From Betaproteobacteria bacterium (GTDB lineage: Bacteria > Pseudomonadota > Gammaproteobacteria > Burkholderiales > Casimicrobiaceae), in contig READ01000038.1 in the NCBI GenBank assembly GCA_004293675.1, forward strand, positions 1 to 41,847: a stretch of 41,847 nt of DNA, read 5' to 3'. The first letter of the stretch is position 1; each line of letters begins with the position of its first letter. Made by a program: the position numbers and the translations under genes. Positions 33,673 to 41,847 of the stretch are shown in pieces. The notes under the pieces were generated by a model. It worked only from the letters and a program-made list of their open reading frames with translations. It was not told where the DNA came from and searched no databases.

Positions 33673-33888
33673 TTGGAGAGCTAATTGCTAAGGCGGACTA
33701 AGCCGCCACTTGATCGGTTCTTTACATTCAGGTGCCCGTCCGAGAACTTACCAATGTGTAACGAGGGGATTGAATCGCCAGCGGTGCTGCATGCTCAATA
33801 GCCCACGGCGACAAGCTCAGTCTTGCCGTGAACACGAGACAGTGCTTGGTCAGCTCAGATATTGAGCTCTGCAGGTCACGCGCGAAGG

Positions 33889-34932
33889 CTACTTCCAGCC
33901 AACGCGATTGACGATCTCTTGCGCCAAACGCTGATTTTTTCCGAGAGCGATCATGTTGATCGGGTCGGCTTTGAATTTGCCCAAGGTGTCGAGCGCTTCG
34001 TTCTTGATCGTTGCAGTTTTCACGACGGGCCATTCGTTATTGCCGTTGGCAAAATAACCTTGCGCTTCGTCGCTTGCTAGATACTCAAGAAACTTGATTG
34101 CGTTGGCGCGATTGGGAGCGGTTTTGACTACGCCGCCACCGGAGACATTCATGTGTACCCCACGACCCGCTGAATTGGGCCACACGACGCGGAGCTTTTG
34201 CATGATGGCGCGATCGTCGGGCTTGTCGCTTTTGAGCAATCGCGCAATGTAGTAAGTGTTGGACAGCGCAATGCTGCATTCTCCAGCGGCCACGGCTTTA
34301 AGCTGATCGGTGTCGCCGCCCTTGGGTTGCCGCGCTAAATTCGCAACGACGCCCTTGGCCCAAGCCTCGGCTTTTTCGGCGCCGTTGTGCTCGATGATCG
34401 ACGAGAGCAGCGAGAGCATGTAGACGTGTGAGCCGGAGCGCGTACAGATCTGACCTTTCCACTTTGGGTTGGCTAGATCTTCGTACGAGCTCAATTCGCC
34501 GTCTTTAACCACCGAGCGATCCACGACAATCACCCGAGCCCGAGACGAGAAGCCGAACCATGTGCCGCTGGCCAAGCGGTAGGTGTCAGGAATTCGATCG
34601 GCGAGCACGCTCGATTGGATCGGCGCGAAGATGCCGTCTTGTTCGGCGACCCACAGTCGTCCAGCGTCAACGGTTAGAAACACGTCGGCGGGCGAATTTG
34701 CGCCCTCGGCCTTTAGTCGTTGCAGCAGCGCATCCTCACCGGCTTCAATGCGATTGATCGTGATGCCCGTGGCTTTGGTGAAGTTGGCGTACAGCGCTTC
34801 ATCGGTGCTGTAGTGGCGCGCTGAGTAAAGGTTTAGCACGTTGCTTTGTGCCTGGGATGGCGCGGCCATTGCGGCGATGGTCAATGCTGCTGCGGTCGCG
34901 ATTGAATGAAGTGTATTGCGAACAATTTTCAT
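33889..34932 (-). CDS. Fe(3+) ABC transporter substrate-binding protein (FbpA/FutA type)
   Basis: This 347-residue periplasmic ferric-iron binding protein starts at the ATG at 34932; an ATG at 34959 adds nine residues ahead of the signal peptide. Export signal ends near SQAQS. Family motifs are LNLYSARHYSTDEALYANFT, ADVFLTVDAGRLW, GFSSRARVIVVDR and the Tyr pair in LSNTYYIARLL, which in FbpA ligates Fe3+. Length is normal. No permease or ATPase gene is adjacent, so its transporter is elsewhere or shared. Upstream lies an AT-rich region with a dyad at 34987-35011 that could be a Fur-type operator, which would fit iron-repressed expression. Confidence 0.92.
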   Translation of the reverse strand: MKIVRNTLHSIATAAALTIAAMAAPSQAQSNVLNLYSARHYSTDEALYANFTKATGITINRIEAGEDALLQRLKAEGANSPADVFLTVDAGRLWVAEQDGIFAPIQSSVLADRIPDTYRLASGTWFGFSSRARVIVVDRSVVKDGELSSYEDLANPKWKGQICTRSGSHVYMLSLLSSIIEHNGAEKAEAWAKGVVANLARQPKGGDTDQLKAVAAGECSIALSNTYYIARLLKSDKPDDRAIMQKLRVVWPNSAGRGVHMNVSGGGVVKTAPNRANAIKFLEYLASDEAQGYFANGNNEWPVVKTATIKNEALDTLGKFKADPINMIALGKNQRLAQEIVNRVGWK

Positions 34933-34986
34933 GGTGTTGCGATGCGACTTTTGGGGCATCAGAGTGTTGCGATATTTTTATTATAC

Positions 34987-35011
34987 GCAAATGAGAAACG
35001 TTCGTGTTTGC
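34987..35011. promoter_or_regulatory. Imperfect dyad upstream of the iron-binding protein gene
   Basis: GCAAA at the left end and TTTGC at the right end, with GAA/TTC nearer the centre, give 8 of 12 symmetric positions in 25 bp. It contains AATGAGAA, near the Fur-box half AATGATAA. It lies about 55 bp before the start codon, in AT-rich DNA. Operator function is inferred. Confidence 0.35.
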
Positions 35012-35204
35012 ATTAAGGTTCAATTAGATGAAATCTAATACAGCTTACTCGATGTACGCCTTTCGTAATAAGGCATTCATCGAATAAAAAAATGATTATG
35101 AAAACACTTCTAATGAAGCTAGGAGCCTTATTTCATCGGGCTAAACCCAACGAAAGTTATGAAAATGTGCGATCAATACGAGCAAGCGCCGCAATGCTCG
35201 CTAT

Positions 35205-36122
35205 TTACTGTGCCGTTGAAAGCAGGCGCGACACTCGAAGCTCCGCTGACGCGTTGAGCGTTCCCAACCCAAAGAAACCGCGCTCTTCGTCGTACAGCCG
35301 CAGCAAGCCATCGTCACTGAGCGCGGAAGGCAGAGAACCCCCGTGTAGAGCCACGACTTTTCCGTTTCGCACATCAATGCCCTGCGTGACGCTCAGATCG
35401 AGGCGCGGAAAATCAGCCACCAGCGAATCCGTGGGCAGCAGCCAAGACGCACGCTCGGCGTCGGAAGCCTCCATCCACTGATCGAGAGGTTTGGCAGCGT
35501 CTAAGGCGAAGCCGCCCGTTAGGGTGCGCCGCAAACTGCTGAGGTGTCCAACGGTTCCCAGCGCGATCGCGATATCAACCGCAAGCGAGCGAATGTAGGT
35601 GCCTTTGGTGCAGCGTACAGCGATATCGAATGCGTCGCCGCGTACGACCAGCAACTTCAAATCGAGTATCTCGACGGTGCGCGGTTTCATCTCAATGGTT
35701 TGGCCGGCGCGCGCGTATTCGTAGGCCGCTTTGCCATTGATCTTGAGTGCGGAAAAGGCCGGAGGAACTTGGGAAATGACGCCGCGAAACTGAGCGAGCA
35801 CGTTCTGGATGTCAGTGCCGCTCGGTCTGACGTCAGAGCGGGCAATGATCTCGCCCTCTGCGTCGCCTGAGGCGGTAGCCGCACCCAGCTTAACAGTCGC
35901 CAAATAGCCTTTGTCAGCATCCAACAATCGTTGAGCAAATTTGGTGGCCTCGCCCAAGCAAATGGGCAGCAACCCCGTGGCGAGCGGATCAAGCGTGCCT
36001 GTGTGCCCGGCTTTGCTGACCCCAAGCGGTCGAAACACCCGACGAATCCGGGAAACGACCGAAAACGAGGACATGCCTGCAGGCTTATCTACGAGCGCTA
36101 CGCCGTGAAGTTGTGGTGTCAA
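35205..36122 (-). CDS. truB: tRNA pseudouridine(55) synthase TruB
   Basis: TruB makes pseudouridine 55 in the T loop of tRNAs. The 305-residue protein shows GVALVDKPAGMSSF near the start and the catalytic motif GHTGTLDPLATGLLP, with the nucleophilic Asp at 45. KINGKAAYEYARAG and CTKGTYIRSLAVDI follow, and a C-terminal extension resembles a PUA-like region. The start appears to be TTG at 36122: the next Met lies inside the catalytic domain, and MTPQLHG gives normal spacing. It is the last gene of the rimP-nusA-infB-rbfA run, 132 bp after rbfA; the gap holds a small direct repeat, TGATGCTCTG twice (36134-36153). Confidence 0.95.
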   Translation of the reverse strand: MTPQLHGVALVDKPAGMSSFSVVSRIRRVFRPLGVSKAGHTGTLDPLATGLLPICLGEATKFAQRLLDADKGYLATVKLGAATASGDAEGEIIARSDVRPSGTDIQNVLAQFRGVISQVPPAFSALKINGKAAYEYARAGQTIEMKPRTVEILDLKLLVVRGDAFDIAVRCTKGTYIRSLAVDIAIALGTVGHLSSLRRTLTGGFALDAAKPLDQWMEASDAERASWLLPTDSLVADFPRLDLSVTQGIDVRNGKVVALHGGSLPSALSDDGLLRLYDEERGFFGLGTLNASAELRVSRLLSTAQ

Positions 36123-36254
36123 AGCTTACTCAGTGATGCTCTGTGATGCTCTGTGATGGGCTCGGCACTGGGCCGAGGGAATTGCTCGAACGGTACCAGC
36201 ACAGACGGCTCGAAAAGATAGCTAGCGGACTGCCGCAGCACGAAACGGGCTGCG

Positions 36255-36647
36255 CTAAAGCGCAGGCGAATCCGAGTCTTTGATGACCCGTGCGTCATCG
36301 GCGCGAGCCGAATCGATCAGCGCCGAGAGCCGCGTGCCCTCTTCGAATGTTTTGTCGTATTCGAAATGAAGCTGCGGGGCTTTGAAAATTGAAAGCCGTT
36401 CTGCAATGCCATGACGCAAGAATCCGTTGACGCTCTTGAATCCCGCGTCCGCATCTTTTTGCCCCGCGAAGCCATTGGGGTGTACGTAACGCGCCTTCGC
36501 ATGCGACAAATCGGACGTGACTTCAACGCTAGTAATCGTCACGCCCTTCACGCGCGGATCGCGCACTTCGAGCGAAATCATCTGAGCAAGTTCGCGTTGA
36601 ACTTGCTCAGACACCCGAAGCGCGCGCTGCGAAAAGCCTTGCTTCAT
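36255..36647 (-). CDS. rbfA: Ribosome-binding factor A
   Basis: RbfA is a KH-like protein that binds the immature 30S subunit and helps 16S rRNA 5'-end maturation. The 130-residue product contains RVSEQVQRELAQMISLEVRD, then VTITSVEVTSDLSHAKARYV and the C-terminal PQLHFEYDKTFEEGTRLSAL, all standard. It starts with ATG at 36647, 5 bp after the infB stop, so it is co-translated with infB in the same operon. Confidence 0.97.
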   Translation of the reverse strand: MKQGFSQRALRVSEQVQRELAQMISLEVRDPRVKGVTITSVEVTSDLSHAKARYVHPNGFAGQKDADAGFKSVNGFLRHGIAERLSIFKAPQLHFEYDKTFEEGTRLSALIDSARADDARVIKDSDSPAL

Positions 36648-36652
36648 GCGAG

Positions 36653-39472
36653 CTACAGCGTGCGCTGAACTTCAACGATTTCGTAGGCTTCGAGACGATC
36701 GCCTTCTTGAATCTCGTTGTAATTCTTAAGCGACAAGCCGCATTCGTAGTTCTCTTTGACTTCTTTGACGTCGTCCTTGAATCGCTTCAACGAATCGAGT
36801 TCGCCTGTCCAGACAACAACGTTGTCGCGGAGCAAACGAATCAACGCACCGCGCTTAATGACGCCTTCGAGAACGTAGCAGCCAGCAATTGCACCGACTT
36901 TGGAAATACGGAACACCTGACGGATTTCCACCAAGCCCAGGGCGCTTTCTTTCTGCTCCGGTGTGAGCATGCCCGACAGGGCATTTTTCACATCATCCAC
37001 GGCCTCGTAAATGATGTCGTAGTAGCGAATCTGTACGCCGTCGTTTTCAGCAAGCTTGCGAGCCGTGGCATCCGCGCGGACGTTGAAGCCGATGATGATC
37101 GCTTTGGACGCGACAGCCAAGTTGACGTCACTTTCCGTGATCGCACCGACCGCACTGTGCACCACTTGCACTTTGACTTCTTCAGTCGAAAGCTTAGCGA
37201 GCGCATGGGCAAGACCCTCATACGAGCCTTGAACGTCGGCTTTAATAATGAGCGGCAGCTGCTTAGCGGCTGTTTCACCCATGTTTGCAAACGCGTTTTC
37301 AAGTTTCGATGCTTGTTGTTTCGCGAGTTTGACTTCGCGGAACTTGCCTTGGCGGAACAGCGCGATTTCGCGTGCCTTGCGCTCATCGCCCAGCACCAGC
37401 ATATCGTCGCCAGCGCCCGGAACGTCTGAAAGACCTTGAATTTCAACCGGAATGGCAGGGCCTGCGGTCACGATGTTTTTGCCGTCTTCATCGCTCATGG
37501 CGCGAACACGACCGAACACTGAGCCGGCCAACACCATGTCACCACGCTTGAGCGTACCGCTGGTAACAAGCACGGTAGCGACCGGGCCACGACCTTTGTC
37601 GAGTCGCGCCTCAATGACGATGCCACGTGCCGGCGCATCAATGGCAGCCTTGAGCTCGAGAACTTCCGCTTGCAGCAGAATCGTTTCTAGCAGCTGATCG
37701 ATACCTTGTCCCGTGAGGGCTGATACGGGCACGAAAATCGCCTCGCCGCCGTACTCTTCAGGCACAACGCCTTCGGTCACCAATTCCTGCTTAACGCGAT
37801 CTTGGTTGGCGCCTTGCTTGTCGATCTTATTGACCGCGACAATGATGGGCACACCCGCGGCTTTTGCGTGCGCAATCGCCTCTTTGGTCTGTGGCATCAC
37901 ACCGTCATCAGCCGCTACAACGAGGATGACAATATCCGTGACTTTTGCACCACGTGCACGCATGGCCGTGAAGGCCTCATGACCCGGTGTATCAAGGAAG
38001 GTGATGATGCCCTTAGGCGTTTCGACGTGATAGGCGCCGATGTGCTGTGTAATGCCGCCGGCTTCGCCGCTGGCTACACGAGCGCTACGAATTCGATCGA
38101 GCAACGAGGTTTTACCGTGATCAACGTGACCCATGATGGTCACAACCGGTGGCCGCGTTACGCGGTTAGCGTTATCAGCGTCGCTGCTCTCTTCGGTGAG
38201 CGCTGCGTCTGGATTGTCGTCTTTGGCTGCAATAGCAACACGGCCCATTTCCTCAACCAGGATCATGGCGGTATCGCGATCTAGCACTTGATTGATGGTG
38301 ACCATTTGTCCCATCTTCATCATGTTCTTGATCAGCTCGGCAGCCTTAATTGACATCTTGTGCGCGAGTTCGCCCACAGTGATTGTCTCGGGCACCAAGA
38401 TTTCCTTGGGCGTTGCGTCGACCTGCTCGGCCATCGGTGCTCCGCGGTTCGAATCGCTCTGGCGACCCTTGCCACCTTTGCCACGACCGCCCGCTTTCCA
38501 GCCCTCACCGCCAGCGGCAGCGTCAGGGGCGGCATCGCCACGTGTTTTCATCACCTTCTTGCGTGCAGCATCTTCTTGCCACGCGCCAACCTTCTTTTCT
38601 CCGGGCTTGAGCACCTTAGCGACGGCACCTTCTTTGGTGGTCTTGACGCCTGGTTTAGCAGGACGGTGAAGGGTCGTATCCACCGGCTTTGGTTTAGGAG
38701 TTAGGTCGACGCGCTCGCCAATTTGCGGCCGCGGAGCGGCCGACGGCGCAGGCGCTGGAGCCGCGGCAATTGCGGCTTTGGCGACTACGGCGGGCTTTGC
38801 TGTGCTCTCTGGCACAGCGGGTTTGGGCGTTGCGACCACAGGCGCAGGCTCGTCGACCCGAACAGCGCTGGGCGCGGCTTCAACCGATGCAACGGGTGCT
38901 GCCTCGGGCGCTGCAACGCTGGGCTCAGCCGAGGTAATAGCTGGAGGCGCCGCTTCGTCGGCTTTGGGTAACGCAGCTTTTCCGCGCGACGCCTTTTCCA
39001 TCGACGCTTTTTCTTGCGCCTCTCGCAGTGCAGCGGCACGTGCATCCTCTGCGGCACGCGCAGCGATTTCTGTGTCGCTCAATACGGATTTGACAGGAAT
39101 GTCAATCACCGGCGCAATAGGCACCGAAGGTGCTACAGCGGGTTCTGGCGTTGCCGTCTCGGCGGCGCGCGTAACTAAAACACGTTTTTTTCGAACCTCT
39201 ACCTGCACGGTACGCGACTTGCCGGTGGCGTCAGCGGTGCGAAGTTCAGTGGTTGACTTCCGCGTCAGGGTAATGCGCTTAGACGCGCCATCGTCCGTGC
39301 CGCCGTGCTGTTTGCGCAGGTAATCAAGTAGTTTGCCCTTGTCCGCAGCCGATAGCGAATCCGCCTCGGTCTTTGCAAGAACACCGGCCGACGCAAGCTG
39401 CGCAATGAGCGCAGCCGGTGCCATTTTCAGTTCGGCAGCAAAGTCTGTAACTGTGGTTTTTGCGATGCTCAA
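36653..39472 (-). CDS. infB: Translation initiation factor IF-2
   Basis: IF-2 is the GTPase that brings initiator tRNA to the 30S subunit and promotes 50S joining. The 939-residue protein has an N-terminal IF2_N domain (1-55), a long Ala/Pro/Lys-rich linker (about 100-350), and a second IF2_N ([20 protein letters not shown]). The G domain has G1 GHVDHGKT (448-455), G3 DTPGHEAF (from 494) and G4 NKID (548-551). Domains II to IV end in [20 protein letters not shown]. The Gly-rich RGKGGKGRQ piece in the linker is a usual variable element. Its ATG overlaps the nusA stop by 4 nt. Shorter internal-start forms, as in E. coli, are possible but not tested here. Confidence 0.97.
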   Translation of the reverse strand: MSIAKTTVTDFAAELKMAPAALIAQLASAGVLAKTEADSLSAADKGKLLDYLRKQHGGTDDGASKRITLTRKSTTELRTADATGKSRTVQVEVRKKRVLVTRAAETATPEPAVAPSVPIAPVIDIPVKSVLSDTEIAARAAEDARAAALREAQEKASMEKASRGKAALPKADEAAPPAITSAEPSVAAPEAAPVASVEAAPSAVRVDEPAPVVATPKPAVPESTAKPAVVAKAAIAAAPAPAPSAAPRPQIGERVDLTPKPKPVDTTLHRPAKPGVKTTKEGAVAKVLKPGEKKVGAWQEDAARKKVMKTRGDAAPDAAAGGEGWKAGGRGKGGKGRQSDSNRGAPMAEQVDATPKEILVPETITVGELAHKMSIKAAELIKNMMKMGQMVTINQVLDRDTAMILVEEMGRVAIAAKDDNPDAALTEESSDADNANRVTRPPVVTIMGHVDHGKTSLLDRIRSARVASGEAGGITQHIGAYHVETPKGIITFLDTPGHEAFTAMRARGAKVTDIVILVVAADDGVMPQTKEAIAHAKAAGVPIIVAVNKIDKQGANQDRVKQELVTEGVVPEEYGGEAIFVPVSALTGQGIDQLLETILLQAEVLELKAAIDAPARGIVIEARLDKGRGPVATVLVTSGTLKRGDMVLAGSVFGRVRAMSDEDGKNIVTAGPAIPVEIQGLSDVPGAGDDMLVLGDERKAREIALFRQGKFREVKLAKQQASKLENAFANMGETAAKQLPLIIKADVQGSYEGLAHALAKLSTEEVKVQVVHSAVGAITESDVNLAVASKAIIIGFNVRADATARKLAENDGVQIRYYDIIYEAVDDVKNALSGMLTPEQKESALGLVEIRQVFRISKVGAIAGCYVLEGVIKRGALIRLLRDNVVVWTGELDSLKRFKDDVKEVKENYECGLSLKNYNEIQEGDRLEAYEIVEVQRTL

Positions 39473-41049
39473 GCGGCACCTCCCGGTTGTTGTGGTTCAC
39501 TGAACCACGACTCGCGCGCTCGCGAAATCAATTGAGTAGCAGCTTTCAGATCAGCGCGGCTCATCAGCGCACGTTCATCATCAGTCAAATCGGACAAGCC
39601 GTTGTCCATCAACGCTTGAGCGCGATCTTCTGGAAACACCTTGATAGCGCAGAGTTCGTCTGAAGCAAGGTCTCCTAATGCGTCGCGCGTTGTAATTCCA
39701 AATTTCGAGAGCTTCATCAAAAGCTCTGTATCGACACCATCGAGCGTCTTGAGATCATCAGCAGCGTTCTCCAACACCTCTTCCTTGGCGATTTCATCGG
39801 TCAAGGCGGCATTGCGAGCCCGAGTGCGGAGCTCTTGCACGGTGTCGTCATCAAACGCCTCGACGGCCTGAAGTTCGGCCACTGGAACGTAGGCAACCTC
39901 TTCGACTGTCGAGAAGCCTTCGTCGACCAAAATTTGAGCTACTTCTTCGTCAACATCAAGCTTTGCCATAAACGTGTTGCGAACACGAATGGCCTCGGCC
40001 TCTGTTTTGTTAGCGGATTGCGCTTCGCTCATCAAATTGAGCTGCCATCCGGTGAGCTCGGACGCCAAGCGCACGTTTTGCCCACCCTTGCCGATGGCAA
40101 GCGCGAGATTATCCTCGTTGACAACAACGTCCATCGCGTGACGCTCCTCGTCGACCACGATGCTTGTAATTTGTGCCGGTGCGAGCGCGTTGATCACAAA
40201 CTGCGCTGTGTCCTCGGCCCACAAAATAATGTCGATGCGCTCGCCAGCTAATTCGTTGGTTACTGCGTTGACGCGTGACCCGCGCATGCCAATACATGTA
40301 CCCTGCGGATCAAGCCGCGGATCATTAGATTTAACGGCAATCTTGGCACGAAGACCTGGATCACGAGCGACGTTTTTGATCTCGATGACACCTTCCTCGA
40401 TCTCGGGAACCTCGAGCTCGAACAAAGCGGATACAAATTGCGGTGCGGTACGCGAAAGAATGAGCTGTGGGCCGCGGGCCTGCCGATCGACACGGAGCAC
40501 ATAGGCGCGAATTCGATCGCCCACGCGGAAGTTTTCTTTGGAGATCAACTGATCGCGAGGAATCACGCCCTCCACGCGCCCCGACTCAACGATGATGTTT
40601 CCCCGATCTACGCGACGCACGGTACCGTTGATCAGTTGATCATTTCGATCCAAAAACTCTTCGAGCACCTGCTCGCGTTCTGCGTCTCGAACTTTTTGCA
40701 AAATCACCTGCTTTGCTGCTTGCGCACCGATTCGACCAAACGGAATCGGCTCCAGTGATTCCTCAACAAACTCACCCATCAGCTTCGACGTATCGAACTC
40801 ATGTGCTTCACGCAGCATCATTTGATTGTCGGGATCAACAAACTCGTCCTCGGGAACGATCAGCCAGCGGCGGAAGGACTTGTAGTCACCGGTCTCTCGA
40901 TCAATTTCAACACGGGCCTCGATGCGCTCCTTGTTGAGACGCTTCGTCGCTGAGGCTAACGCCTGTTCAAGCGCCTGAAAAATGACCTCTTTATCAACAC
41001 TCTTTTCCCGAGCCAGCGCATCTGCCAATACTAGAATTTCGCGATTCAC
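39469..41049 (-). CDS. nusA: Transcription termination/antitermination protein NusA
   Basis: NusA binds RNA polymerase and modulates pausing, termination and rRNA antitermination. The 526-residue protein begins [20 protein letters not shown] and has the NusA N-domain, the S1 domain ([20 protein letters not shown]), KH1 ([14 protein letters not shown]) and KH2 ([19 protein letters not shown]). Two C-terminal acidic repeats are present ([17 protein letters not shown] and [20 protein letters not shown]), as in the long proteobacterial form. It starts with ATG at 41049, 14 bp after rimP, and overlaps infB by 4 nt. Confidence 0.97.
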   Translation of the reverse strand: MNREILVLADALAREKSVDKEVIFQALEQALASATKRLNKERIEARVEIDRETGDYKSFRRWLIVPEDEFVDPDNQMMLREAHEFDTSKLMGEFVEESLEPIPFGRIGAQAAKQVILQKVRDAEREQVLEEFLDRNDQLINGTVRRVDRGNIIVESGRVEGVIPRDQLISKENFRVGDRIRAYVLRVDRQARGPQLILSRTAPQFVSALFELEVPEIEEGVIEIKNVARDPGLRAKIAVKSNDPRLDPQGTCIGMRGSRVNAVTNELAGERIDIILWAEDTAQFVINALAPAQITSIVVDEERHAMDVVVNEDNLALAIGKGGQNVRLASELTGWQLNLMSEAQSANKTEAEAIRVRNTFMAKLDVDEEVAQILVDEGFSTVEEVAYVPVAELQAVEAFDDDTVQELRTRARNAALTDEIAKEEVLENAADDLKTLDGVDTELLMKLSKFGITTRDALGDLASDELCAIKVFPEDRAQALMDNGLSDLTDDERALMSRADLKAATQLISRARESWFSEPQQPGGAA

Positions 41050-41063
41050 TTACTTATCTCCAA

Positions 41064-41516
41064 CTAGAACTGCGGCACGACGCGCGCGCGCGTCACCAAT
41101 GAATAAGGGATCAGACGCTCTGCTCCCTCCACGTTTAACTTCACCTGCTCCGCTTCGAAGCCCAGCAGCTGTCCAACAATTTTTCTATCGCCATCAATGG
41201 GCGGCTCCACAGTGACGCGAACAACCTCGCCGGCAAAGCGTTCAAAATGCTCGGGCTTAGTTAGCGCTCGATCCATACCGGGGGAGGACACCTCAAGATG
41301 CTCGTAGGGTATTGCTCGCTCGGTGAGTGTGTCGCTGAGTAAGTTCGAGACAACGGCGCAGTCCTCAACCGTGATTAGATCCACGCCGCGTCGACTTTCT
41401 GGACGATCAATAAAGACACGCCACAGATCACGCGCCCGCACGAACTCAGCCTCAACGAGCTCATACCCGTTTTTGGCAAGTACACTGGAGATAATTTCCT
41501 GCGTAGAGGTGCTCAC
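41064..41516 (-). CDS. rimP: Ribosome maturation factor RimP
   Basis: RimP assists maturation of the 30S subunit. The product is 150 residues from the GTG at 41516, giving VSTSTQEIISSVLAKNGYEL, the expected N-terminus. The frame stays open to 41582, but that extension would translate the terminator hairpin of tRNA-Phe (41535-41560), so I reject it. Motifs are VFIDRPESRRGVDLITVEDC, LEVSSPGMDRAL and EHFERFAGEVVRV. It heads the nusA-infB-rbfA-truB operon, and its promoter must lie within or before the short tRNA-Phe spacer, or it depends on read-through. Confidence 0.95.
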   Translation of the reverse strand: MSTSTQEIISSVLAKNGYELVEAEFVRARDLWRVFIDRPESRRGVDLITVEDCAVVSNLLSDTLTERAIPYEHLEVSSPGMDRALTKPEHFERFAGEVVRVTVEPPIDGDRKIVGQLLGFEAEQVKLNVEGAERLIPYSLVTRARVVPQF

Positions 41517-41534
41517 TGATTCATTTCGAACAAC

Positions 41535-41560
41535 AAAAAAAAATGGGCCTAAGCCCATTT
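41535..41560 (-). terminator. Terminator between tRNA-Phe and rimP
   Basis: On the minus strand, an 8-bp stem AAATGGGC/GCCCATTT with loop TTAG is followed by a run of nine T (three of them in the stem). It lies about 60 bp past tRNA-Phe and 18 bp before the rimP GTG. Confidence 0.85.
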
Positions 41561-41621
41561 CCATTAGTACACCGGCACGCATTAAAGTACGCCTAAGCGC
41601 GCTTCACCACATCCGGGGAAG

Positions 41622-41697
41622 TGGTGGCCAAGGGCGGAATCGAACCACCGACACGCGGATTTTCAATCCGCTGCTCTACCAACTGAGCTACTTGGCC
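41622..41697 (-). tRNA. tRNA-Phe (GAA)
   Basis: This 76-nt tRNA has acceptor GGCCAAG/CTTGGCC, discriminator A and an encoded CCA. The anticodon stem GCGGA/TCCGC with loop TTGAAAA gives GAA. The T loop is GGTTCGATTCC. It sits between the rRNA operon terminator and rimP on the same strand. Confidence 0.97.
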
Positions 41698-41750
41698 AAG
41701 TAATCTGTAATTGTAACTTCTATCTACAAAATCGTGCAGACAGATGCGAC

Positions 41751-41773
41751 AAAGCCTCCGAACAGGAGGCTTT
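41751..41773 (-). terminator. Terminator-like hairpin after the 5S rRNA
   Basis: A perfect 9-bp stem AAAGCCTCC/GGAGGCTTT with a 5-nt loop lies just past the 5S end on the minus strand. Only three T follow, so it may terminate partially and allow read-through to tRNA-Phe. Confidence 0.65.
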
Positions 41774-41790
41774 GGCGGGAATGGGGTTTA

Positions 41791-41847
41791 GTTTGACCCT
41801 GACCTACTTTCGCGAGCTATAAGGCTGACTATCATTGGCGCTGAACT
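41791..41847 (-). rRNA. rrf: 5S ribosomal RNA, 3' part (cut by window edge)
   Basis: The reverse complement reads CGCCAATGATAGTC, then GCGAAAGTAGGTCAGGGTC, matching the 3' half of proteobacterial 5S rRNA (CGCCGATGATAGTG ... GAAAGTAGGTCA). The 5' half and the rest of the rRNA operon lie outside the window. The exact 3' end is set by the expected terminal helix and is approximate. Confidence 0.9.

Noticed and set aside
41517-41582. Longer rimP start at the ATG at 41582
   Set aside because: The extension would encode the terminator hairpin and T run (MGLGPFFF), which is not part of the RimP family.

Overview
The window looks like a chromosomal segment of a Gram-negative betaproteobacterium, most likely Burkholderiales or a close relative. 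The evidence is the gene neighbourhoods (rpmF-plsX-fabH; rimP-nusA-infB-rbfA-truB behind an rRNA operon and tRNA-Phe; smpB divergent from ratA-rnfH), the betaproteobacterial style of the tRNAs and 5S end, a moderately high GC content, and outer-membrane and secreted proteins. I see no insertion sequence, prophage or CRISPR array. A genus cannot be given from sequence reading alone.

Layout. (1) 1-5.5 kb holds two minus-strand genes for large exported proteins. They end in the same 123-residue dockerin-like module and are separated by a nested inverted-repeat (REP/MITE-like) element. The downstream gene is split by a frameshift at a run of six C. The upstream gene encodes tandem NHL and RCC1 propellers. 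(2) 6-11.7 kb is housekeeping: tRNA-Asn, pgsA, fabH, plsX, rpmF and yceD on the minus strand, then maf, a tetrapyrrole-methylase-type methyltransferase and tRNA-Leu on the plus strand. (3) 12-19.4 kb mixes a PQQ-type sugar dehydrogenase, small exported proteins of unknown role, a DUF429 protein, smpB, ratA-rnfH and a DUF2059 protein. (4) 19.5-26.4 kb is the most distinctive block. On the minus strand it encodes a small exported protein, a methyltransferase with a regulatory domain, and a 1613-residue YadA-type trimeric autotransporter, closely spaced and probably co-transcribed. (5) 27-33.7 kb has trmJ divergent from suhB-mutS, and a 783-residue exported protein with FG-GAP-like repeats and an RTX-associated C-terminus. 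(6) 33.9-41.8 kb has an orphan ferric-iron binding protein and the translation/transcription operon rimP-nusA-infB-rbfA-truB, preceded by tRNA-Phe and the 3' end of a 5S rRNA.

How the genes work together. The housekeeping parts serve membrane lipid synthesis (pgsA, fabH, plsX), ribosome supply and maturation (rpmF, yceD, rimP, rbfA, smpB), initiation and antitermination (infB, nusA, suhB), tRNA modification (trmJ, truB) and mismatch repair (mutS). The accessory parts are almost all exported proteins. The best candidate for an undescribed system is the methyltransferase next to the trimeric autotransporter. Its family includes the rickettsial protein-lysine methyltransferases that modify the autotransporter OmpB, so a dedicated adhesin-methylation cassette is a testable idea and not a demonstrated one.
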